Notes: generated from the sequence alone by a model not told the origin. A stretch of 10,515 nt of DNA from Anaerolineales bacterium (GCA_016789205.1 JAEURF010000034.1:1-10515), one strand, 5' to 3'. Counted from the stretch's first letter, positions 1 to 7,078 are shown. A program made the numbers and translations.

Positions 1-467
1 TCCCAAACAGGGATTTCAAAAGCAACCGTCACTACCCTTGCGCCAGTTTTCAATTCCCTCTGCATTTTTTCTTGCAGACGTTCCCCAAACTCAGACGTGA
101 GATATGCAAAGATGACATCCGCCTCTTCGAGATTTACTTTGAAAAAATTCCCCGCCTCAATTCTGACTTTAGACCTGACCCCGCTTCGGAGACAGTTTAC
201 CCAACTAATAAAACACTGCACCGGACCAACCTCTACGCCAACGGCATTGGCTCCAAATTCCTTTGCCGCAATCATTAACACTTGTCCATGACCAGAGCCT
301 AAATCATAAAGTGTTTCATTTGGTTGCAAGTTTGCTAACTTCAATGCCTTGCGGATTCTATCTGGGTGCGTGGAAATCGGTGGCAAGCCATACCAAGCCG
401 GGACAAGCACATATAGCAAAGCAATCAAAAGAATAAAGCCAGCAAAAAGCATTAAAAAAGTTTGCAT
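1..467 (-). CDS. Membrane-anchored class I SAM-dependent methyltransferase, FAM173-like (partial, C-terminus off the window)
   Basis: The reading frame is open from ATG at 467 down to the left edge, giving 155 residues without a stop. Residues 4-22 are a hydrophobic N-terminal membrane anchor. A short Pro-rich linker follows, then SAM-binding motif I at 54-62 (YDLGSGHGQ, glycines 57/59/61), an acidic residue ending strand 2 (E79) and the strand-4 motif ADVIFAYL at 116-123. This order (anchor, proline-rich linker, DLGSG motif, an 'ADV..YL' strand, 'ARVV' strand) resembles the FAM173 lysine methyltransferases and their bacterial relatives. In eukaryotes these methylate ADP/ATP carrier or ATP synthase c-subunit, but the bacterial substrate is unknown. 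The start is supported by an AAGGGA Shine-Dalgarno four bases upstream and by a one-base overlap with the stop of the MFS gene, so the two are likely co-translated. The methyltransferase fold is clear; the subfamily is inferred. Confidence 0.82.
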   Translation of the reverse strand, partial: MQTFLMLFAGFILLIALLYVLVPAWYGLPPISTHPDRIRKALKLANLQPNETLYDLGSGHGQVLMIAAKEFGANAVGVEVGPVQCFISWVNCLRSGVRSKVRIEAGNFFKVNLEEADVIFAYLTSEFGERLQEKMQRELKTGARVVTVAFEIPVW

Positions 468-1609
468 TAATTCCCTTTTTGCATTTTCCACAAAGCGAAT
501 AAACCTAAGAGATTAAATACAACTGCAATTAATGCTACAAATAAAAACCCGAATTGCTGATAAATATATGCCGCGAATAACGCGCCGATGGCACGTCCAA
601 TCGCGTGACCGGTGACGTTTAAAGATAACATCGTGGCGCGGGCTGAAGGTACGAGTTCTGTCATTAATGGAATGTGACTGACCATTACATATTCAAAGGT
701 TATATAAAAAAGGAATAATCCAATTAAAGCGCCGAATTGTGTTTGACCGATAAACGGGAGTAAAAGTGCGGCAAAGGCATTTCCAATTAAACCGATGGTA
801 AGCGCAAGCGGTTTGCCAAGTTTATCTGTTGTCAGGGCGACGAGCCCTTCACCACTGAGTTCTGAAATGCCTATCACAGCGGAGGCGCCGGCAAGTGCAA
901 TAATTTTTAATCCGAAAGAATCTTCAAGCCAAACACCAAAGATAATATTGACTAATTCATTAGCAGAACTAGCAAACAAAGCGATGGAGATACCAGCCAA
1001 CGCGGGAGCAGATGTTAAAACGGCGCGAAAAGCGTCACGGGAGTTTGAGGCGGGTTCGTGATGGGAATCTTCACTTGGAATCATTTTCCAAACAATGAAG
1101 AAGATGACGAATCCTAAAATTGTAAAAAATGGAAATGGGGCAGACCATCCGAAACGGTCAATTAAGAATCCAACAATTGGAATGCCGATGATAAAGGATA
1201 ATGACCATGCGACTTCGGTGACGGCTAAGGCGGTGCCGCGTCTGTGATAGGGGATGCGGTCACCGAAGTAGGCTTGCATGGCGGGGTCGAACATATATTT
1301 GCCGACCATTGCAAACATGAGCGCGAGTGCAAGCGTCCAAAAAGATGGATATATGACAACAGAGCCGACGCCAATTGTAAAAATGACAATACCGGTTAAC
1401 ATGCCGAATTTACGTCCGCGGCGGTCTGCTATTGGGGCAAAGATTGGGCTGGTGGTGCCAAGTAATGCGCGGACAGTCATCAGTACGGACATGGTTTCAA
1501 GGCTTACGCCAAGTCCGCGTGCGAAGACAGATAGAAATGGATATACCATTCGATGTGCTGTATTTAGAATTGTGCGTAAAAACATGAAAACAATAAGTTG
1601 AATTCGCAT
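467..1609 (-). CDS. Major facilitator superfamily transporter
   Basis: The 380-residue protein is almost entirely hydrophobic, with segments consistent with about 12 transmembrane helices, which is the usual size for a compact MFS carrier. The cytoplasmic loop between helices 2 and 3 carries MFS motif A around residues 61-67 (A-D62-R-R-G-R-K). A second charged loop near residues 175-190 fits the central loop joining the two six-helix halves. MFS carriers move small solutes by uniport, symport or antiport; nothing visible identifies the substrate, and drug or sugar efflux are only generic possibilities. The stop overlaps the start of the downstream methyltransferase by one base, so the two form an operon. 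The ATG at 1609 lacks a convincing Shine-Dalgarno; Met9 is an alternative start, but it would shorten helix 1. Confidence 0.88.
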   Translation of the reverse strand: MRIQLIVFMFLRTILNTAHRMVYPFLSVFARGLGVSLETMSVLMTVRALLGTTSPIFAPIADRRGRKFGMLTGIVIFTIGVGSVVIYPSFWTLALALMFAMVGKYMFDPAMQAYFGDRIPYHRRGTALAVTEVAWSLSFIIGIPIVGFLIDRFGWSAPFPFFTILGFVIFFIVWKMIPSEDSHHEPASNSRDAFRAVLTSAPALAGISIALFASSANELVNIIFGVWLEDSFGLKIIALAGASAVIGISELSGEGLVALTTDKLGKPLALTIGLIGNAFAALLLPFIGQTQFGALIGLFLFYITFEYVMVSHIPLMTELVPSARATMLSLNVTGHAIGRAIGALFAAYIYQQFGFLFVALIAVVFNLLGLFALWKMQKGN

Positions 1610-1643
1610 GAGTTAATCTGTCCGATTTTTAAGATGAGGCTGA

Positions 1644-1649
1644 ATTGTA
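1644..1649 (-). promoter_or_regulatory. Possible -10 element for the MFS/methyltransferase unit
   Basis: On the minus strand this hexamer reads TACAAT and lies 34 bases upstream of the MFS start codon. That would give a leader of roughly 28 bases. No good -35 match sits 16-18 bases further upstream, and the leader has no clear Shine-Dalgarno. The assignment is therefore weak. Confidence 0.3.
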
Positions 1650-1679
1650 CTCGTTCTCTTTATTTTATTGCATGTCTGC

Positions 1680-1709
1680 TTGACAATTGAAGCGCGTATA
1701 GAATACACT
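1680..1709 (+). promoter_or_regulatory. Sigma-70-like promoter of the P-type ATPase/TerC operon
   Basis: A perfect -35 box TTGACA at 1680-1685 is followed after 18 bases by TACACT at 1704-1709, within the AT-rich stretch beginning TATAGAATAC at 1697. Transcription would begin near 1715, leaving a leader of about 13 bases that holds AGGA at 1718-1721, six bases before ATG 1728. The promoter lies inside the longer frame that opens at 1668, so it argues for the ATG at 1728 as the true start. The exact -10 register is uncertain. Confidence 0.55.
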
Positions 1710-1727
1710 CACTTTATAGGAATCGTT

Positions 1728-4628
1728 ATGCCTCACGAACAAACAGACCAACATGAATGGCACTCATTGACCGGGGATGAAGTTCTTGAACATTTGCATG
1801 TCTATGATGCAGGGCTGACCACAGATGAAGTAGAAAAAAGACTCGCTCATTATGGACCCAATCAATTGCATGAAGCATCACGACCAGGTTTTCTTTCGCT
1901 TTTGTGGCGTCAATTAAGAAGTTTTGTTGTTATTCTTTTAATTATTGCTTCTGTCATTTCAGCTTTGTTAGGGGATTATATTGAAGCCATTGCGATTATG
2001 TTAATTGTCGTATTAAATGCAGTGTTAGGAATTGTTCAAGAACAACGTGCTGAGCAAGCCCTAGCGGCATTGAAAAAACTTGCGGCGCCGGATGCACAAG
2101 TCATTCGCGATGGCGTGCGAAGCGCAGTCCCTTCTTATAATCTTGTGCCTGGTGATATTGTTTTTCTAGAAGCGGGGAATTTTATTCCAGCAGATTTACG
2201 CTTATTAGAAGCTGTCAACTTGCAAGTGGAAGAAGCCTCACTGACCGGCGAATCTTTACCTGTGCATAAAAATGCCGCAACTGTATTAGATAAACAAGTG
2301 CCAATTGGCGACAGAAAAAATACTGCTTTTATGGGAACAGTTGTCACCTATGGTCGTGGACGTGGCGTGGTTACAGATACTGGTATGAGAACACAACTCG
2401 GTCTCATCGCAACCATGCTCCAAAATGTAGAAACAGAAGAAACGCCGTTACAAAAAAGGCTAGATGGACTTGGAAAATCATTAAGCATCGTTTCTTTGAT
2501 TTTGGTTGCTGTTGTTTTTGTAGTTTCATTAATCAATAACACAACAATTAGCGAGTTATTCACTTCCCCCGCGCAATATTTTGAAAACTATATCGAGCAA
2601 ATCACCGAAGTTTTTATTGTTGCCATTAGTTTGGCAATTGCGGCAGTGCCGGAAGGTTTGCCTGCTGTTGTCACCATTTCACTTGCGCTGGGTATGCGTG
2701 AGATGATTCAACGCCACGCACTTATCCGCAAACTTTCTTCAGTTGAAACATTAGGCTCTGCAACTGTAATTTGTTCTGATAAAACCGGCACACTCACGCA
2801 AAACGAGATGACCGTCACACGCATCTGGGCGGATGGGCAATTTGTGCATGTCACCGGAACAGGATACACGCCTACAGGTGAATTTCAAATTGATAATAAA
2901 AAAATAAACACAGATAATTATCCTGCTATTCTTTCTACTCTTTGGTTGGGATTATTAAATAATGACTCGATGATTGAAACCACAGGTGAAAATGAATCTA
3001 CAAAAACCTATCGCATCGTTGGCGACCCGACAGAAGGCTCTTTACTCGTCGCCGCCGCCAAAGCGGGAGCAATTCACCTTGATATTAAAGAAGCGTATCC
3101 GCGAGAAAATGAAATTCCTTTTGATTCAGACCGGAAACGCATGGTCACCATCCATAATGTACATGAAACCAATGCGAATGAACTTTCTCCATTTCATGCA
3201 CACGGTAAGCAACATAAAGGTTTTGATTTGGTCGCCGTTAAAGGTGCGCCGGATATTGTCTTAAATTTATGTACAAAATATTTGAGTATGGATGGCGAGG
3301 CAAATGATTTAACCGCAGAAACCCAAAACCGTATTATTGCCGCAAACGATGCCATGACCAAAGATGCACTTCGTGTGCTTGGGTTTGCCTACCGCGTTGA
3401 AGATGATGTACCGGATAACCCAGAACAAATCAACACCGAAGAACTTGAAAAAGACTTAATCTTTGTCGGCTTAGTCGGCATGATTGACCCCCCACGTATT
3501 GAAGTGAAACCCGCACTTGAAAATGCACGTCATGCTGGTATTCGTACCGTAATGATTACTGGGGATTACCCCAATACAGCCAAAGCCATTGCTGAATCAA
3601 TTAGATTATTACGCCCGGGCAAAAACGTACTAACAGGCGCCCAACTGGACGCAATGGATGATACGCAACTCATTACTGCTATCAAAGATACAGATGTGTT
3701 TGCTCGTGTTTCGCCAGAACACAAAATGCGCATCGTGGACGCATTACAAGCCAACCATGAAGTTGTTGCTATGACCGGCGATGGAGTCAATGATGCACCC
3801 GCTATCAAGCGTGCAGATATTGGTATCGCCATGGGCATCACTGGTACGGATGTTGCTAAAGGAACCGCCGACATGGTGCTCACAGATGATAACTATGCCA
3901 GCATCGTTGCCGCTGTGGAACAAGGCAGAATTATTTATAGCAACATCCGTAAGTTTGTTTTCTTTTTGCTATCTTCCAACATCGCCGAAATTATGATTAT
4001 CTTCCTCGCAATTTTGGCAGGTTTGCCTGCGCCTCTCACTGCCATTCAAATCTTATGGCTAAACCTCATCACAGATGGTGCGCCAGCGCTTGCGCTTGCT
4101 ATGGAAAAAGGCGACCCGGATATCATGGACCAAAAGCCGCGCGCCAAAGATGAACCGATTGTTAACCGTACAATGGCAATTGGAATCGCCATCCAAACCA
4201 TCGCACAAACTGGCGCGGTACTTACAGCATTTGTCATCGGCTTGTCATGGCATCTCGAAGCAGGAGCAATTATCCCCGTAGGAGAGAACGTATTGTCTTA
4301 TGTGCTGAATCATGATTGGCGCGGTGTGGATGTCCAAACTGCAGAGACGATGGCATTTGTGACCTTATCGCTTGCTGAATTATTTCGTGCTTATACAGTT
4401 CGTTCAGAACGCGCCTCAATCTTAAGGGTCGGCATTTTCTCCAATCGAACGATGCAATACGCCGTCGGACTTTCTTTGGTTTTACTATTCTTGGTTTGTT
4501 CTGTTCCGTTTTTACAACCAATCTTCAATACGCATTTTCTCAGTTTACAAGAATGGGGCTTGGTGACTATACTGGCTTTGATACCAGCAATTGCGGAAGA
4601 AATTACGAAGTTCTTTTTACGAAGATAA
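1728..4628 (+). CDS. Calcium-transporting P-type ATPase (type IIA, SERCA-like)
   Basis: This 966-residue pump uses ATP to export a divalent cation, most likely Ca2+, across the cytoplasmic membrane. In order it shows an N-terminal cation-ATPase domain (1-70), the actuator TGES at 173-176, M4 with PEGLP (E309), the phosphorylation site DKTGT (D351), the KGAP nucleotide-binding motif at 505-508, the hinge GDGVNDAP at 684-691, and M5-M10. Residues matching both SERCA Ca2+ sites are present: E309, N751 and E754 (M5), N779, T782 and D783 (M6), and E884 (M8). I chose ATG 1728 because AGGA precedes it by six bases and a promoter overlaps the 20-residue upstream extension of the frame. The N-domain loop at 476-496 is unusually His-rich. 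A TerC-family gene follows after 26 bases, probably in the same operon. Mn2+ transport is also possible. Confidence 0.95.
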   Translation: MPHEQTDQHEWHSLTGDEVLEHLHVYDAGLTTDEVEKRLAHYGPNQLHEASRPGFLSLLWRQLRSFVVILLIIASVISALLGDYIEAIAIMLIVVLNAVLGIVQEQRAEQALAALKKLAAPDAQVIRDGVRSAVPSYNLVPGDIVFLEAGNFIPADLRLLEAVNLQVEEASLTGESLPVHKNAATVLDKQVPIGDRKNTAFMGTVVTYGRGRGVVTDTGMRTQLGLIATMLQNVETEETPLQKRLDGLGKSLSIVSLILVAVVFVVSLINNTTISELFTSPAQYFENYIEQITEVFIVAISLAIAAVPEGLPAVVTISLALGMREMIQRHALIRKLSSVETLGSATVICSDKTGTLTQNEMTVTRIWADGQFVHVTGTGYTPTGEFQIDNKKINTDNYPAILSTLWLGLLNNDSMIETTGENESTKTYRIVGDPTEGSLLVAAAKAGAIHLDIKEAYPRENEIPFDSDRKRMVTIHNVHETNANELSPFHAHGKQHKGFDLVAVKGAPDIVLNLCTKYLSMDGEANDLTAETQNRIIAANDAMTKDALRVLGFAYRVEDDVPDNPEQINTEELEKDLIFVGLVGMIDPPRIEVKPALENARHAGIRTVMITGDYPNTAKAIAESIRLLRPGKNVLTGAQLDAMDDTQLITAIKDTDVFARVSPEHKMRIVDALQANHEVVAMTGDGVNDAPAIKRADIGIAMGITGTDVAKGTADMVLTDDNYASIVAAVEQGRIIYSNIRKFVFFLLSSNIAEIMIIFLAILAGLPAPLTAIQILWLNLITDGAPALALAMEKGDPDIMDQKPRAKDEPIVNRTMAIGIAIQTIAQTGAVLTAFVIGLSWHLEAGAIIPVGENVLSYVLNHDWRGVDVQTAETMAFVTLSLAELFRAYTVRSERASILRVGIFSNRTMQYAVGLSLVLLFLVCSVPFLQPIFNTHFLSLQEWGLVTILALIPAIAEEITKFFLRR

Positions 4629-4640
4629 AAAAAATAACTT

Positions 4641-4646
4641 AAAAGG
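4641..4646 (+). promoter_or_regulatory. Ribosome binding site of the TerC-family gene
   Basis: AAAAGG lies eight bases before ATG 4655. Another ATG at 4651 is in a different frame and soon meets stops, so spacing and frame both select 4655. Confidence 0.6.
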
Positions 4647-4654
4647 TTTCATGA

Positions 4655-5506
4655 ATGGATTATTCTATTTTTGTAATTGTGATACAACTTGTCTTTTTAG
4701 AAGGAATTCTTTCGATTGATAATGCCGCTGTGCTAGGCGCAATGGTAGCCCCTTTACCAGCTGACAAAAAAATCCCTTGGCCCCCATCTTTACAAAAATT
4801 GGGTGAATGGATGCATCCTCTGCTAGGATATCAACGTTCTGCTGCTTTAAAAGTGGGTTTGCTAGGAGCCTATTTCGGGCGTGGATTAATGTTGTTGTTG
4901 GCAAGTTTTTTGATTGATAATTTGTGGATAAGGATTGTCGGTGCAGTTTACTTAATTCGTCTAGCTTTTAATGAGTTAGGTGATTCGACACCAGATGCAG
5001 AAACAGAAAAAGAAAGGCAAAATGCAGTTCGAGCTTTATCATTTTGGCATGTGGTCTTAACCGTTGAATTAATGGATTTGGTCTTTAGTATTGATAATGT
5101 TGTTGCGGCAGTTGCAATTTCAGATGAACTCTGGGTTGTCTTACTCGGTGTAGCCATTGGTATTCTAACCATGCGCTTTGCGGCTGGGGTATTTAGTTAT
5201 GCAGTTGAACGTGAGCCTATTTTGAAAGAAGCGGCTTATATCCTTATCCTCAATATTGGAATTCAATTGATTTTAGAAGAAATTTGGAAAATAGAAATTT
5301 CGGATTGGTTACGTTTTAGTATTTCTATTTTTATTATTGTAGCGTGTTTAGCATATGCCCATAGCCGGATATTACAAAAAACGAAATTTATTTTGACGTG
5401 GTTTTCAAAAGGAATGGGCATCTTAAATGACTTTGTAGATTGGGCTTTTTATCCGATTACAGCATTGATTGAAAAAATATTTCAATCTAAACTTGAAGAT
5501 AAATAA
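4655..5506 (+). CDS. TerC-family integral membrane protein, probable metal ion (Mn2+) exporter
   Basis: The 283-residue membrane protein carries the duplicated TerC signature. The first copy is E16 followed by LSIDNA (D22, N23); the second is E138-L-M-D141 followed by FSIDNV (D147, N148). These acidic residues in helices are the expected metal ligands. Several hydrophobic segments surround them, with a 40-residue polar loop after the first copy and a charged C-terminal tail. Family members studied in enterobacteria and Bacillus (Alx, MeeF, MeeY) export Mn2+ or supply it to secreted enzymes; the old label 'tellurium resistance' is not supported by any ter neighbour here. The gene lies 26 bases behind the P-type ATPase and ends 14 bases before a strong terminator, so the two appear to form a closed two-gene operon. 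The exact substrate is inferred. Confidence 0.88.
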   Translation: MDYSIFVIVIQLVFLEGILSIDNAAVLGAMVAPLPADKKIPWPPSLQKLGEWMHPLLGYQRSAALKVGLLGAYFGRGLMLLLASFLIDNLWIRIVGAVYLIRLAFNELGDSTPDAETEKERQNAVRALSFWHVVLTVELMDLVFSIDNVVAAVAISDELWVVLLGVAIGILTMRFAAGVFSYAVEREPILKEAAYILILNIGIQLILEEIWKIEISDWLRFSISIFIIVACLAYAHSRILQKTKFILTWFSKGMGILNDFVDWAFYPITALIEKIFQSKLEDK

Positions 5507-5520
5507 GCCAACATATTAAT

Positions 5521-5551
5521 AAAAATCTCCCGAAAGTTAGGGAGATTTTTT
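5521..5551 (+). terminator. Rho-independent terminator after the TerC-family gene
   Basis: An 11-bp perfect stem pairs 5521-5531 with 5540-5550 around an eight-base loop (5532-5539). The core is CTCCC/GGGAG, and the 3' arm runs into six T residues. It separates the ATPase-TerC operon from the CDF gene. The A-rich 5' arm means it could also act on the opposite strand, but no gene there needs it. Confidence 0.88.
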
Positions 5552-5566
5552 ATCTTTTATAAAAAA

Positions 5567-5577
5567 TACAATACAAT
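5567..5577 (+). promoter_or_regulatory. -10 element(s) for the CDF gene, probably leaderless
   Basis: Two overlapping copies of TACAAT occupy 5567-5572 and 5572-5577. The second is followed by exactly six bases and then ATG 5584, placing the expected transcription start at or next to the A of the start codon. No Shine-Dalgarno precedes the ATG. No good -35 is seen, although the T-rich tail of the terminator lies in that position. Confidence 0.5.
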
Positions 5578-5583
5578 CAAAAC

Positions 5584-6528
5584 ATGACACATGAACGTGA
5601 CCGTAAAAGCCTGCTCGCCATTGATCTTGGATTGGGCATTAATATTTTTTTAGCCATTGTAAAAACTACATTTGGAATTTTAGGGCATAGTCCCGCCTTG
5701 TTAGCTGAAGGGATTAATTCAACATCAGATGTGGCTTATTACATTGCCGCCAGTGTTTTGGTACGGATGGCAAATCAACCTGCTGACCATGACCATCCAT
5801 ACGGGCACAGACAATTTGAAAGTGTTGGTTCTGTAGTGATAGGCTCTTTTATTGTTGCTACAGCCGTTGCCGTTTTTTGGGATTCGCTTGATAAAGTTTG
5901 GAATTTTATTAATAGCAATGTCACTTCACAAGGTGCGCATCCGCTTGCGCTTTGGATTGCGTTTGCAACTGTTTTAATAAAAATTTTCCTTAGCATTTAC
6001 ATTCGCAAACTTGGCACAGAGACGCAAAATCCAGTGGTGCAAGCGTTGGCGTATGACCATCGCAATGATTTATTCTCCGCCTCTGCGGCGACGATTGGTA
6101 TTTTTCTTGGTCAGCGTGGTTTGCCCTGGGTAGACCCACTGGCAGGTGCTTTTGTAGCTTTATTAATTTTAAGAACCGGTATTTTTGTTTTACGAGAATC
6201 TTCTACAGATTTAATGGCTGTCATTCCCAGCCGTGATTTGGCAGAACGCATTATCAAATTATTGAAAGATGTCTCAGGCGTAAAACAAGTGGAGGAATTA
6301 CATGCGCATCGCTTCGGACCACACATCGTAGTCAACTTAACCATTGGCATTGACGGTAATTTGACAGTTAGTGCGGGTGATGCGATTGCCAGCCATGTAG
6401 AAGAAACAGTAATAAGCTCTATTCCAAACGTGCGGCGTGTCCATGTCCATTATCACCCCGCTGACCAAAAACATGAAAACATGACGATTAATGAAATTTT
6501 AGACCGTACAAGAAAAAATGCTTCTTAA
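5584..6528 (+). CDS. Cation diffusion facilitator (CDF) transporter, predicted Mn2+ type
   Basis: The 314-residue protein has the CDF layout: six transmembrane helices over roughly 1-205, then a cytoplasmic domain of about 90 residues containing the HAHRFGPH and VHVHYHP segments. CDF proteins export divalent metals in exchange for protons. The transport site in helix 2 is N45-x3-D49 and in helix 5 is D158-x3-D162. Zn2+ members normally have His-Asp/His-Asp or Asp-Asp/His-Asp sites, while the Asn-Asp/Asp-Asp set matches Mn2+ exporters such as MntE, so Mn2+ is the predicted substrate. Loop 2-3 has the family motif HPYGHRQFES. The ATG at 5584 has no Shine-Dalgarno but sits six bases after TACAAT, suggesting a leaderless message. 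A terminator separates it from the TerC gene, so it is a separate unit with a related role. Confidence 0.93.
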   Translation: MTHERDRKSLLAIDLGLGINIFLAIVKTTFGILGHSPALLAEGINSTSDVAYYIAASVLVRMANQPADHDHPYGHRQFESVGSVVIGSFIVATAVAVFWDSLDKVWNFINSNVTSQGAHPLALWIAFATVLIKIFLSIYIRKLGTETQNPVVQALAYDHRNDLFSASAATIGIFLGQRGLPWVDPLAGAFVALLILRTGIFVLRESSTDLMAVIPSRDLAERIIKLLKDVSGVKQVEELHAHRFGPHIVVNLTIGIDGNLTVSAGDAIASHVEETVISSIPNVRRVHVHYHPADQKHENMTINEILDRTRKNAS

Positions 6529-6661
6529 TCTCATTTCATTGTTAGACCTCTTGCATAAGTCAAAATTTTATATAGTATTGGCGTTAGAGAACGCCTTCTA
6601 CACGATAAAATAATATTTTATTGTCTAGTGAGCGCTCTCCTAGCGCTCTTTTGCCAGAACT
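6529..6661. other. Convergent intergenic region with three consecutive hairpins
   Basis: These 133 bases lie between the ends of the CDF and zinc-ribbon genes. They hold three inverted repeats in a row: GGCGTT/AACGCC (6580-6595, loop AGAG), an AT-rich stem of ten pairs with one wobble (6602-6611 with 6615-6624), and GAGCGCT/AGCGCTC (6630-6648). No open frame of note is seen. The first part (from 6541) has no assignable feature. Confidence 0.6.
6630..6652 (+). terminator. Probable terminator of the CDF gene
   Basis: A seven-base GC-rich stem, GAGCGCT with AGCGCTC, closes a CTCCT loop and is followed by TTTT. The T run is short and the distance from the CDF stop is about 100 bases, so termination may rely on this hairpin together with the two just before it. 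On the other strand the hairpin lacks a T run. Confidence 0.5.
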
Positions 6662-7078
6662 CTATTTATCAATAAAAGAGTGCATATTTTTGAGGAGTTG
6701 CTTCCACTCGGTTTCTGCGTCAACTTTTCTCTTTATTTCATCTGAACGGCGATTCATAATTTCTAGTACACGTTCATCTTCACCGGCATCCAGCCAAAAG
6801 CCATGATGATTTTCAATACAGGCATCTAACTTCAAATCATATAAACGATATTGAAATTCATCTAATTTTGCACTGCAATGCGGACAAGGGTAATTCGTCT
6901 TAGTTTGATAATGAACCAGTGACCCTTTTTGGGTATCTTGGTTGAAAACGACATCTTCAAGTTTATCTAACTCGTCAAAATCTAACCACATACCGCGGCA
7001 ATGTGGGCATGACTCAACTTCCATCATACTTTTATAAAATTTCTTAACCAGTTGGGTATTGCATTTTGGGCAGTTCAT
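6662..7078 (-). CDS. Double TFIIB-type zinc-ribbon protein of unknown function
   Basis: The 138-residue soluble protein contains two copies of the zf-TFIIB type of zinc ribbon. The first is C3-x2-C6 with C24-x2-C27 followed by RGMWLDFDEL. The second is C65-x2-C68 with C87 and H91, followed by GFWLDAGE. In the second copy the last pair is C-x3-H rather than C-x2-C, which still offers four ligands. The C-terminal 35 residues are charged and probably helical. Such proteins are common in bacteria but their function is not established. The start lies six bases after the tlyA stop, so it is likely translated with tlyA. The Shine-Dalgarno is weak (GAGA within the end of tlyA). The family assignment is firm, the role unknown. 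Confidence 0.88.
   Translation of the reverse strand: MNCPKCNTQLVKKFYKSMMEVESCPHCRGMWLDFDELDKLEDVVFNQDTQKGSLVHYQTKTNYPCPHCSAKLDEFQYRLYDLKLDACIENHHGFWLDAGEDERVLEIMNRRSDEIKRKVDAETEWKQLLKNMHSFIDK

Noticed and set aside
72..291. Two short plus-strand frames at the left edge
   Set aside because: They are antisense to the methyltransferase, whose frame shows clear family motifs; they resemble nothing and have no ribosome binding site.
1278..1601. A 107-codon plus-strand open frame
   Set aside because: It is the complement of the MFS coding sequence, with no motif or start signal of its own.
1668..1727. N-terminal 20-residue extension of the ATPase frame
   Set aside because: A TTGACA promoter element lies in it, and a better-placed ATG with AGGA follows at 1728.
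3566..3883. A 105-codon minus-strand open frame
   Set aside because: It is a shadow of the ATPase P-domain coding sequence.
4655..5506. Tellurite resistance protein
   Set aside because: This is the traditional TerC family name, but there are no ter operon genes, and better-studied relatives transport Mn2+.
6541..6560. Possible insertion-sequence end (GTTAGACCTCTTGCATAAGT)
   Set aside because: It faintly resembles IS terminal repeats, but I see no matching inverted copy, transposase remnant or target duplication nearby.
6529..6661. MITE spanning the CDF/zinc-ribbon gap
   Set aside because: The outer ends of the region do not form a terminal inverted repeat; only the internal hairpins are supported.
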